From UBA12202 sp049595035 (GTDB lineage Bacteria > Pseudomonadota > Alphaproteobacteria > Puniceispirillales > UBA1172), in contig JBMYKD010000009.1 in the NCBI GenBank assembly GCA_049595035.1, forward strand, positions 1-64,000: 64,000 nt of DNA. The letters run 5' to 3'. How positions within the stretch are numbered: the first letter of the stretch is position 1; each line of letters begins with the position of its first letter. The notes under the pieces are model-generated. The model did not search any database. It saw only the letters and a list, made by a program, of their open reading frames with translations, and was not told where the DNA came from. This document shows, in pieces, positions 45,918 through 53,484 of the stretch. Made by a program: the position numbers and the translations under genes.

Positions 45918-47594
45918 CTAATGGTCAAAATACCTGAATTGGCGAAAGCGCCATCTTAACACCATATCACAAATCAAAAATACGACTAACGGCATTGCCA
46001 TTTGTAATACAGATGCTACCCCTAGGGCTTGCCTGCTAGCACTGGAAGCAAGGGTTACGGCTTCTGTGGTCAGGGTAATCATACGCCCATTGCTAGCAAA
46101 TATAGTTGGCAGATATAAAGCGCAACTTACCGAAAAACCTATGGCAAAAGCCGTCATGATAGGAGTCAGTAAAAGCGGTAGTTTAATGCGAAAAAATTGT
46201 CTTACCCTACTGGCTCCCAGTGTTGCCGCCATATCAGTATAACGTTGATCAAATTGCCGCCATACAGCGCTTAGTGATAGCATCACATAAGGAAATACAA
46301 ATAACATATGAACCCAGATCAGGGTGATATAAAACCCATCAAGCCGAACCAGAATAAGCAAAATCTGTAACCCAAACAGAAACGACGCTTGCGGCAATAG
46401 AAGAGGCAGATAAAGCCATTTTTCGAGTTGCGTATGTCTTGTTAAAGACTTCTGTTCAAGCCATACCATTGCCAGGATAAGAGAAAATAGCGACGATAAA
46501 CCTGCAATGATCAGGCTATTAGCACCCGCAATGACCATAATATCTGATGTATGTATCCACGCGCGGACCCCCCATTGGTCAGGCAGAACGGCCGGAAATC
46601 GCCATATATTGGCAAACCCCCATATCGTTACACTGATCAGTCCTAGGATAGCAATCAGGCATGGTAGTATCGCCATCATAAAGATCAGATATTTACAGCC
46701 ATACGCAATTGGTGGGTAAACATAACCTCTTTTACCCAGATAGGTTTGATAGCAAATAAACCGGCTGAATATATAACCAGAACCAATCCATATCACACAG
46801 CAGATAAATGCCAATACTAATTGAACAACCGCGCCAATAGCAGCGATAAACTGATAACTGAGATCAGGATCATGAAACCATTCAAGAATACGCGGGGCTA
46901 GTGGTAACGGAACCGTTGGGGCTAAAACTAATGCCATATCGATAACTGATATAGAAAACATAAGAACAATCAGAACCGGTAATCGCATCCGCTTGGCTAA
47001 TTGTGGATGGATAGCATAAAGCCATGCCGAATGTCTGCTATATCCCAGACTGGTAGCACAATCCATATAATCATTTACCCTAATCTGGCTGAGCGCAGAC
47101 AACCCCATTAATAATAAGAAGGGCAGTTCTTTGGCTACTAATGCAATTATCAACCCTATACCATATGCATCAGGGATAAGATAAATATCAGGTGGCCGAA
47201 ACCATCCTGTTAACCATGGGGAAATCAGACGAAATAACCAGCCGCTTGGTTGTAATAAAAACAGAAAACCCACGGCAATGGTGATATGCGGAACCGCCAA
47301 TATCGGTGAAAGAAGCCGGAATAATATTCCTGAACGGCCAATATAAGCAAATCTGGCCAATAAAAATAAAGCAAGAACATATGATATTAAGGTTGCAATA
47401 AATGCCGTAAATATACTGAGCCAGATAGATGACCAGATACCCGGTTGTTCCAGAAACAGGTTTAGCGGTTCCATGGAAAACTGATATCGGCCAAGTGGTG
47501 CAAACCATCCTGTCGCTGGAAGAATAGCACCCGCAAGCCCTGCTGTTATGGGTAAAAGGCATATGAATATAATGATAAAACGGCTAATCATCAT
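45918..47594 (-). CDS. ABC transporter permease, YnjC/ThiP-like double permease
   Basis: An inner-membrane protein of 558 residues with about twelve hydrophobic helices and two binding-protein-dependent transport domains. EAA-type loops are visible as DYMDCATSLGYSRHSAWLYAIHPQL (first half) and RYTDMAATLGASRVRQFFRIKLPLL (second half). Such fused permeases occur in ThiP and YnjC transporters. The next gene upstream is a YnjB-like binding protein, and a YnjD-like ATPase is divergent beyond it, so the three form one importer. The substrate is unknown. Confidence 0.88.
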   Translation of the reverse strand: MMISRFIIIFICLLPITAGLAGAILPATGWFAPLGRYQFSMEPLNLFLEQPGIWSSIWLSIFTAFIATLISYVLALFLLARFAYIGRSGILFRLLSPILAVPHITIAVGFLFLLQPSGWLFRLISPWLTGWFRPPDIYLIPDAYGIGLIIALVAKELPFLLLMGLSALSQIRVNDYMDCATSLGYSRHSAWLYAIHPQLAKRMRLPVLIVLMFSISVIDMALVLAPTVPLPLAPRILEWFHDPDLSYQFIAAIGAVVQLVLAFICCVIWIGSGYIFSRFICYQTYLGKRGYVYPPIAYGCKYLIFMMAILPCLIAILGLISVTIWGFANIWRFPAVLPDQWGVRAWIHTSDIMVIAGANSLIIAGLSSLFSLILAMVWLEQKSLTRHTQLEKWLYLPLLLPQASFLFGLQILLILVRLDGFYITLIWVHMLFVFPYVMLSLSAVWRQFDQRYTDMAATLGASRVRQFFRIKLPLLLTPIMTAFAIGFSVSCALYLPTIFASNGRMITLTTEAVTLASSASRQALGVASVLQMAMPLVVFLICDMVLRWRFRQFRYFDH

Positions 47595-47616
47595 ATATCA
47601 TTTTATCGATACAGAA

Positions 47617-48864
47617 TTAATCTGTATACCGATCAGCCCATTGTTTTTCTATCACAGGCACCCAGCTGGGATGAAATTCGGGTAAGGTCATTCCAAGTGC
47701 GTCTTCATCAAGGGTAGCAATACCTTTGGGCAGGTCAGCAAAAGCCTGCTGGATATCTAGCGGAAGTGTTTTTAAAGCCAGAACAGTCGGATCGCCCCAG
47801 ATATCCGAATGGGCTTTGCGAAGCTGTGCTTCAGGGCTCAATAGAAAATTGGCAACCACCTGTGCTGCTTCTGGAGCATTAGCATTAAAAGGAATGGCCA
47901 CAAAATGAACATTAGCTAGCGTCCCACTATTATGAATATAACTGCGAACAGTATCAGGCAGAACACCCTGAGCTATACCATTTGAAAACTCTGCCGGATT
48001 AAAAGCAAAAGCAATCGATAATTCCCCATCACCAAGCATCTGTATCATAGCCGTATAATTAGCAGGAAAATTCTTACCCCCCTGACGCAAATGCGGATGC
48101 ACCGAATCCAGCCACTGCCATAAAGGATGAAGGGCATTAACTGAATCAGATTGATCAACAGGCTGGGCAAAAATATGAATATCTGGTGAGGTTTCCAACA
48201 AAATCTGTTTCAGAAAACTCATGCCAATAAAGTCAGATGGCTTTGGATAAGAAAATCGCCCCGGATTTGACTGTATCCAGCTAGCCAGTTCTGCCGCTGA
48301 ACGTGGCGGGGTATCTATATAAGCCGCATCATATCCAAATACTAATTGTGCCCTACCCCATGGGGATTCCTGTCCTTCAGTAGCTATGCCAAAATCAACA
48401 AGAATACCGGGCAAAGCAACAGGGTCGGTATATTGGAAAGATGGCAAATCATATGCCCAGCTATCAGAACGTAATAGCCCATTTTTTTTCATTGCGGCAA
48501 AATTTTCACCATTAATCCAGATCAGATCAACAGAGCCATGTTTGTTTTTACTACCTGTTTTTTCCGCAAGAATGCGTGACACCGCATCTGATGTGGACGA
48601 CAATTTGACATGAACAAGCGTGATATCATATTCCGTTTCAACACGGCCGCCAACCCAGTCAATATAACTGTTGATAGCGGGTGATCCGCCCCATGCGTTG
48701 AAATAAACAGTCTGTCCTTTCGCTTTATTTATGATGGTATCAAAATCACTTGCCCTTGCATGATGATGAATAAACATTATCATACAAACACTTACCAATA
48801 TGGTCATGGCTGTTATATATTTCTGGCTAAATATGGAAATGTTGTGGTAACGCGCCTTTATCAT
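47617..48864 (-). CDS. ABC transporter substrate-binding protein, YnjB-like
   Basis: A periplasmic binding protein of about 415 residues with a signal segment (ITAMTILVSVCMIMFIHHHARA). The mature part starts FDTIINKAKGQTVYFNAWGGSPAINSYIDWV, typical of the YnjB group; it also shares DLIWINGENFAAMKKNGLL with that family. I chose ATG 48864, which has GGAG 7 bases upstream, over ATG 48876, which has none. It is cotranscribed with the permease 22 bases downstream. E. coli YnjB has no confirmed substrate, so none is given here. Confidence 0.85.
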   Translation of the reverse strand: MIKARYHNISIFSQKYITAMTILVSVCMIMFIHHHARASDFDTIINKAKGQTVYFNAWGGSPAINSYIDWVGGRVETEYDITLVHVKLSSTSDAVSRILAEKTGSKNKHGSVDLIWINGENFAAMKKNGLLRSDSWAYDLPSFQYTDPVALPGILVDFGIATEGQESPWGRAQLVFGYDAAYIDTPPRSAAELASWIQSNPGRFSYPKPSDFIGMSFLKQILLETSPDIHIFAQPVDQSDSVNALHPLWQWLDSVHPHLRQGGKNFPANYTAMIQMLGDGELSIAFAFNPAEFSNGIAQGVLPDTVRSYIHNSGTLANVHFVAIPFNANAPEAAQVVANFLLSPEAQLRKAHSDIWGDPTVLALKTLPLDIQQAFADLPKGIATLDEDALGMTLPEFHPSWVPVIEKQWADRYTD

Positions 48865-48948
48865 TGTATTCTCCATGGCTTATGTTGCTCAACACAACAC
48901 TATCATAGTTTATAAATGTTAATTTTCTTTTAACGTTAAGAAAATAGT

Positions 48949-49605
48949 ATGAAAAGGGAATATGAATATCTTATGCTTATCATGAAAAATGCTAGTGTTG
49001 GATATGATAATCAGTGGCTTTTCCAGGCCATTGATCTATCGGTTAATAAAGGGCAGATCATATTGATAGATGCCCCTAGTGGCGCCGGTAAGAGTAGTTT
49101 TCTTCGCTGGATTGCCGGTTTGAAAACGAAAAATATGATTAACAAGGGACAAATCTGGCTAAATGATAAACGTCTGGATCTCTTGCAAGCAGAACATCGT
49201 CATATCGGATTTCTGTTTCAGTCAGCATTACTATTTCCCCATTTGACGGTTGCTGAAAATCTGGGTTTTGGTATTCCGCAAAAATATAATAAAACCGAAA
49301 GATCAGACCGGATTTCCGATGCGTTAAGTCGGGTGGGAATGACCGGAATGGAAAAACGTGACCCCAATACCCTTTCAGGGGGACAGCAGGCCCGTATCGC
49401 ATTGCTGAGAACACTATTAGCCGAACCGGAAGCATTGCTCATGGATGAACCATTTTCCAGCCTTGATCATGATATGCGCGACCAGATCATAGACCTGGTC
49501 AAAGGAGAAGTAGAACGGCTAAATCTGCCCGTGCTGATGGTAAGCCATGATCCGCGTGACCATAGCCTTACCACAGATCCCATTGTCACCCTGAAAACGG
49601 ATTAG
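48949..49605 (+). CDS. ABC transporter ATP-binding protein, YnjD-like
   Basis: A short ABC ATPase of about 210 residues. Motifs are Walker A DAPSGAGKSS, Q-loop LFQSALLFPHLTV, signature LSGGQQARIALLRTL and Walker B ALLMDEPFSSLD. It fits the YnjD group and surely serves the YnjB/YnjC-like pair read in the opposite direction; 84 bases separate the two starts. The exact start is uncertain: ATG 48949, 48973 or 48982 are all in frame, and the family consensus favours one of the later two. Confidence 0.85.
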   Translation: MKREYEYLMLIMKNASVGYDNQWLFQAIDLSVNKGQIILIDAPSGAGKSSFLRWIAGLKTKNMINKGQIWLNDKRLDLLQAEHRHIGFLFQSALLFPHLTVAENLGFGIPQKYNKTERSDRISDALSRVGMTGMEKRDPNTLSGGQQARIALLRTLLAEPEALLMDEPFSSLDHDMRDQIIDLVKGEVERLNLPVLMVSHDPRDHSLTTDPIVTLKTD

Positions 49606-49619
49606 ATAAACCGATATGT

Positions 49620-50498
49620 TCAGGCAATTTCCATATTGATTAGCCACATATAAACCATACTGATGAATTCTGGTATATGCACCACATAATATAGAACGAA
49701 AACCGATATCAGAAAAAGACTCATCATATATCCGCCAGCATTCATTGGTAACTGGATGATGATATAACCAAGGCCAATCCCAATAAGCACAAATACCCCA
49801 ATGGTAAGCAGATAACCCGTAAAGAGCTGTATGGTGTTGCCTTTGGTCAGGGCTAGTGCTGCTTTAAAACGGAATGTATGTTTATTGACGGCAATAGCAG
49901 GAAAAATCACGATAAACCGGATACAGAATATCAGCCACGCAATGATAGCGATAACGGTCAGAATATTTATGATGCCGCCAAATGTGCCGCCATAATCCAG
50001 ACTCCCCCCCATCAATATCAATCCGGAAATGGGAATAATAATGATCAACCCAAGCAGAATATCAATCAACATAGCTGTAACAAAACGGCTATCAAAGCGA
50101 ATATCGGGTGTGGAATGCGTGATTGTTTTTTCCATCCAGACAACAGCCACCCACATCAGCAGAAAGGAAGATATGATAAGAAACAGGATAGTGAATAATA
50201 AATGCCCGGCAAACATATGAAGCCCATGGTGATAAAACATGCTATCTGGTATGTTGTTATGCATATAACTCGGTAGATTATTATACATATAGCCCGGTAG
50301 GTTGTTAAACATATGGCCATATGGAAAACCAGCCATATATTTATTATGAAATGAAAATCTTATGATCTCAAACCATGTAAAATGGGCGGTAATCATCACT
50401 GGTATCAGGATAAACCAGAAATGTTTTATCGACTGAATAAGAAGGTGGAAAGATTTACTAAAATTGCTGAAAACAATAGAGAATATAGGAAGTGTCAT
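49620..50498 (-). CDS. Polytopic membrane protein of unknown function
   Basis: I do not recognise the family. The 292 residues contain about five hydrophobic helices: one near the N-terminus (FWFILIPVMITAHFTWF), then about residues 93-115, 135-155, 170-200 and 230-280. Between the first two is a loop with three copies of an 8-residue unit, MFNNLPGY/MYNNLPSY/MHNNIPDS, at residues 63-86. The overall plan resembles glycerophosphoryl-diester-phosphodiesterase membrane-domain or DUF975-like proteins, but that is a weak guess. It is convergent with the YnjD-like gene, 14 bases away. Confidence 0.65.
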   Translation of the reverse strand: MTLPIFSIVFSNFSKSFHLLIQSIKHFWFILIPVMITAHFTWFEIIRFSFHNKYMAGFPYGHMFNNLPGYMYNNLPSYMHNNIPDSMFYHHGLHMFAGHLLFTILFLIISSFLLMWVAVVWMEKTITHSTPDIRFDSRFVTAMLIDILLGLIIIIPISGLILMGGSLDYGGTFGGIINILTVIAIIAWLIFCIRFIVIFPAIAVNKHTFRFKAALALTKGNTIQLFTGYLLTIGVFVLIGIGLGYIIIQLPMNAGGYMMSLFLISVFVLYYVVHIPEFISMVYMWLINMEIA

Positions 50499-50644
50499 GA
50501 CGCGTATTCCATGAGTTTTTTAATGTTGAAAACACATACTCAAACACAACACACTAGTCCGATAGATAACACAGAGATATTCATCAGGCAAATTTACTTA
50601 TCATCAGGAAAAGAATAACAATTCTTATTCTGGCAAAAGACAGC

Positions 50645-51052
50645 CTAGTTGAATTGTTCGTTAAGGGCATCCATCGTGGATTTCAGCCTAGGTGAGGTAG
50701 TACAATCGGCAATCATTTTCATTGGCATATCATCGCTGATTTTTTGCGGAATATCACTATATTCAAATCCCGGATAATCACGACTGACCGCCAGCACTAG
50801 CTGGGTTTTACGAGGAACCCGTATAGTGGCTTTACCATCATGAAAACGGAAACTACGGCTTGTATTTACGGCGTTTACAACAAAAACCTTATCATCAAAT
50901 GAACATCTATTTTCCAGTTCAATGTGAACGGTGACAATTTCATCAGGGTCAGCAAAGCCGATATGCTGATAAATCACCGGAGCAAGAAAATAGAGCCCCG
51001 ATATCAGCCCTGCTATGATCAATAAAGCTAAAATATTTTCACGCATTGTCAC
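50645..51052 (-). CDS. Small membrane-anchored protein of unknown function
   Basis: A 135-residue protein with one N-terminal helix (ILALLIIAGLISGLYFLAPVIY) and a periplasmic domain. That domain has a beta-rich pattern (EIVTVHIELENRC, KVFVVNAVNTSRSFRFHDGKATIRVPRKTQLVLAVS) and two cysteines that could form a disulfide. I recognise no family. It stands alone, with about 145 bases on each side that hold no other gene. Confidence 0.6.
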   Translation of the reverse strand: MTMRENILALLIIAGLISGLYFLAPVIYQHIGFADPDEIVTVHIELENRCSFDDKVFVVNAVNTSRSFRFHDGKATIRVPRKTQLVLAVSRDYPGFEYSDIPQKISDDMPMKMIADCTTSPRLKSTMDALNEQFN

Positions 51053-51178
51053 TCAACTAAATGCTAAAACGACTTATATATATTCTACAAAGCATTAACT
51101 AAATTAAATATATTTATTTAACATATGACAATATTCTAGCATAGCGTTACAGAATATTTTCATGATCTGAGATATAGC

Positions 51179-51382
51179 ATGCCAAATAAAATCGAAGATA
51201 CAGATGAAATTATTGAAATGGCCTTATCTGACCATACCACATTTAAACAGATAGAAAACCTGTATGGATTAAAGGAAAAACAGGTCAAACAGTTAATGCG
51301 AAAACATCTAAAGCGCGGCAGTTATGAAGCATGGCGAAGGCGCGTGCGCGCATTTTCGGATAGGCGTGAGCATTATAAATAA
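51179..51382 (+). CDS. TIGR03643/DUF2805 family small protein
   Basis: A 67-residue cytoplasmic protein: DTDEIIEMALSDHTTF, then LYGLKEKQVKQLMRKHLKRGSYEAWRRRV. This matches the TIGR03643/DUF2805 family, which occurs in many marine bacteria and has a helix-turn-helix-like pattern suggesting nucleic-acid binding. Function is unknown. Its stop codon ends two bases before the CCA of the tRNA fragment read on the other strand, so this gene marks the last intact gene before the accessory region. Confidence 0.85.
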   Translation: MPNKIEDTDEIIEMALSDHTTFKQIENLYGLKEKQVKQLMRKHLKRGSYEAWRRRVRAFSDRREHYK

Positions 51383-51383
51383 A

Positions 51384-51433
51384 TGGCGACTCCGGCAGGA
51401 TTCGAACCTGCAACCTGCTAATTGCACATCAGC
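51384..51433 (-). pseudogene. 3' half of a tRNA gene (tRNA-Arg-like), probable attachment-site remnant
   Basis: The minus strand carries a perfect tRNA 3' part: anticodon stem-loop (GCTGA-TGTGCAA-TTAGC), variable loop AGGTT, T-arm GCAGG-TTCGAAT-CCTGC, acceptor strand CGGAGTC, discriminator G and encoded CCA at 51386-51384. No 5' acceptor (GACTCCG), D-arm or proper upstream half follows. Position 33 is G instead of the invariant T, so the anticodon loop is already foreign or decayed. The T-arm, acceptor end and G discriminator look most like alphaproteobacterial tRNA-Arg; that identity is inferred from memory. Confidence 0.75.
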
Positions 51434-51478
51434 TTCTCAATTTTGACTCTGAATAAGGTCAGCTGATGATAACTGACC
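51427..51478. repeat. Nested inverted repeats beside the tRNA fragment
   Basis: CATCAGCT (51427-51434) is the reverse complement of AGCTGATG (51461-51468). Overlapping the second arm, GGTCAG (51457-51462) pairs with CTGACC (51473-51478). Nearby, the word TAGATTTA occurs twice, 7 bases apart, at about 51502-51525. Such clusters fit integrase core and arm sites at an att locus, but could also be chance in AT-rich DNA. Confidence 0.4.
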
Positions 51479-51550
51479 GCTGAATGACGCCCACAACTTG
51501 TAGATTTAAGAAGACTAGATTTAGAATCTGAGGCCAGATAGGGTGAGAGG

Positions 51551-51718
51551 ATGAAGATTACTTTTTAATTTATATTCCAATTATTATTATGCTTTTTCTT
51601 TTGCTCATCGAATGTGCTTGCAGAAGAAATAGGATTTATGTGGGAAGACAACATCCAAAAACGTATTGTGCCAATTATCCCTTTTGGTTTAAGTCCTGAA
51701 ACTGCAATATACATTTAA
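51551..51718 (+). pseudogene. Interrupted reading frame for a small secreted peptide
   Basis: An ATG at 51551 preceded by GTGAGAGG starts MKITF, then a TAA at 51566 stops it. The same frame continues open for 50 codons with a classic export signal (FQLLLCFFFCSSNVLA) followed by EEIGFMWEDNIQKRIV and a stop at 51716. One base change would restore a secreted peptide of about 55 residues. I recognise no family. It may be a decayed gene, or the distal end of a longer lost one. Confidence 0.4.
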
Positions 51719-51750
51719 AATCACCACACCTCGCAGACATTGCATAATGC

Positions 51751-51915
51751 CTACAAATCACTGTGTGAGTCCATAATGTGATGTGGAAAGTAATGCCGGC
51801 GGAGAGGTTTAGTTTCTATGTACAGCACCAATGCTCCACCTGTTGTAGGCAATATCAATAAATTATAGGTATGTGCTTCACTGTCAACAGGCACGAATAT
51901 TTTATCATGTGTAAA
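51751..51915 (-). pseudogene. Decayed reading frame without start codon
   Basis: On the minus strand a 54-codon open frame lacks a start and reads like real protein: KIFVPVDSEAHTYNLLILP, then TTGGALVLYIETKPLRRHYF. It lies downstream of the DmdA-like gene and is not part of it. Together with the interrupted peptide it fills most of the 590-base gap between 51383 and 51973, in which no intact gene is seen. No family is recognised. Confidence 0.25.
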
Positions 51916-51973
51916 TCAGCTCAGTGCTTGACTCATCCTTTCAGCCTCGTATAAGCATCCTCACTTTCACAAA

Positions 51974-53089
51974 TTAAAATGGTAAATCAGATACCAGCCC
52001 TCGACGCGAATAGCCGTCAGGTGTATGCACCACAATTGGCGTCCCCACCTGCCAATGTGATTTAGGTATCATGGAAATACCGATATTAGATTGCAGACGC
52101 GGTGAATAAATCCCCGATGTAATTTGTCCAATATTGACACCATCCAGGGTGGTGACAGGAAATGGCTTGCCGCAAGGTGGGGCTTTATCACCATCAAATG
52201 TTACCCCTCTAAGTTGCTGGTGATGGCCATCATGAGCAATTTTCTGGAGCGCGGCCTTACCAAAATAATCTATATCATCACCAAGATAGCAAAATGACTC
52301 AAAGCCACATTCAAAGGGGTTGTTGTCACGGGTAAATTCATTTCCCCAAGAGAATAATCCCCCTTCGATACGCTCAATCAAATTGGGACAACCAGGCTTA
52401 ATCTGATAATCTTTGCCAGCCTTCCAGATCAAATCCCATAATTTATCCCCAAGATACCAGCCCTTGAGATAAATCTCAAAACCGCCTTGTTTACAATATC
52501 CCGAACGGGCAATGATTTGCGGAGTCCCTAGAACATCAAATGTATCAAAGTGAAAATATTTAAGATCGCGTATAGTATCTCCAAAGAGATCACTCATCAG
52601 CTCCACCGCTTTCGGGCCCTGGATCGCAAGAGGGTAAACATCAGGTTCATCAATACTCACATCAAGCCCTAATCCTAATGCCAGACCCTTCGCCCAAAGC
52701 AGAATATCTGCATCCGCAATCGACATCCAAAAATGATTTTCAGCCAGTTTCAGTAAAATGGGATCATTGAGCATACAGGCATTTTCATCAATCAAGGGAA
52801 TATACATCCCCTGCCCAACATGTGCTTTCCGCAAATCGCGGGGCGTCATTAACTGAACCAAACGCGCCGCATCAGGGCCTTTTATTTCGACTTGCCTCTG
52901 GCATCCAACATCCCAAATCTGGACATGCTCACGCAGGTGCCAGTAATCTTCTTCGACAGTAGCGGCAAAGGCTTTGGGGAGAAGCATATGATTAACAACA
53001 CTAAAGCCTCTCACTCCATGAATTTCTACCTTGTCAGTATATGGTGTTCGCCTGATCCGGCGCGACATATTCAAACCTGTTTCTGACAT
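51974..53089 (-). CDS. DmdA-like aminomethyltransferase (GcvT family) demethylase
   Basis: A GcvT-fold protein of 371 residues that would pass a methyl group to tetrahydrofolate. Its blocks closely follow DMSP demethylase DmdA: SRRIRRTPYTDKVE, VQIWDVGCQRQVEIKGPDAARLVQLMTPRDL, NLIERIEGGLFSWGNEFTRDNNPFECGF and the end GLVSDLPF. The length also matches DmdA (about 369). DMSP is therefore a possible substrate, but paralogues in this clade act on other methylated compounds, and the neighbours are not DMSP genes. The start at 53089 has a GGGGGAAG ribosome-binding site. It is last in the operon with the HIUase-like, ThDP and FMN enzymes. Confidence 0.85.
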   Translation of the reverse strand: MSETGLNMSRRIRRTPYTDKVEIHGVRGFSVVNHMLLPKAFAATVEEDYWHLREHVQIWDVGCQRQVEIKGPDAARLVQLMTPRDLRKAHVGQGMYIPLIDENACMLNDPILLKLAENHFWMSIADADILLWAKGLALGLGLDVSIDEPDVYPLAIQGPKAVELMSDLFGDTIRDLKYFHFDTFDVLGTPQIIARSGYCKQGGFEIYLKGWYLGDKLWDLIWKAGKDYQIKPGCPNLIERIEGGLFSWGNEFTRDNNPFECGFESFCYLGDDIDYFGKAALQKIAHDGHHQQLRGVTFDGDKAPPCGKPFPVTTLDGVNIGQITSGIYSPRLQSNIGISMIPKSHWQVGTPIVVHTPDGYSRRGLVSDLPF

Positions 53090-53112
53090 GTTTTCTTCCC
53101 CCCGAAAGATTC

Positions 53113-53460
53113 TTAGCTCGACCACCAACAGGAATAGCTGTTTGGTGACATGATAATTGGAATATGATATTTAGCATCAGCATCAGGCATAGCAAACCGA
53201 ATGACGATCTCATCAAGAATATGCATACCATTTTTTGGCATATCAAATTGATTAAAATAGGCGGCACTGGCAATAACCATTTCATAGCTACCGCCAATAA
53301 CAGCATCAAATTCTTTTGAAAATCTGCCGCCGTTGTCACTTGTTTCGGTGAAAATGATCTGGCGGCTCGCATCATCTTTTATCAGAAACAAGCTAACACC
53401 GACCTGACCCGCATGGGTGCCGTCAACGGCGTTCAGAAAATGTGATGAAAGAATGGCCAT
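53113..53460 (-). CDS. 5-Hydroxyisourate hydrolase / transthyretin-like protein
   Basis: A 115-residue protein with the HIU-hydrolase fold pattern. The first motif is SSHFLNAVDGTHAGQVGVSL (His7), then DNGGR (Arg46), AAYF, and YHIPIIMSPNSYS (His99). These three residues match the catalytic His/Arg/His of the family. The C-terminal tetrapeptide YRGS, a hallmark of uricase-pathway enzymes, is replaced by WWSS. It may thus hydrolyse a different lactam or amide ring. AAGGGG precedes the ATG. It lies 24 bases after the ThDP enzyme gene; no uricase, OHCU decarboxylase or allantoinase gene is near. Confidence 0.78.
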   Translation of the reverse strand: MAILSSHFLNAVDGTHAGQVGVSLFLIKDDASRQIIFTETSDNGGRFSKEFDAVIGGSYEMVIASAAYFNQFDMPKNGMHILDEIVIRFAMPDADAKYHIPIIMSPNSYSCWWSS

Positions 53461-53484
53461 AATACCCCTTTCCCACGCTTATCT

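Noticed and set aside
51503..51535. A tRNA anticodon arm with TCT in the AGATTCTAAATCT palindrome near the tRNA fragment.
   Set aside because: The loop would have only five bases, and no D-arm or acceptor strand stands at the right distance.
51200..51540. A two-piece (permuted) tmRNA ending in the tRNA-like 3' part at 51384.
   Set aside because: The sequence that would hold the coding piece is the TIGR03643/DUF2805 gene on the other strand, the discriminator is G rather than the A of alanine tRNA-like domains, and no tag frame is visible.
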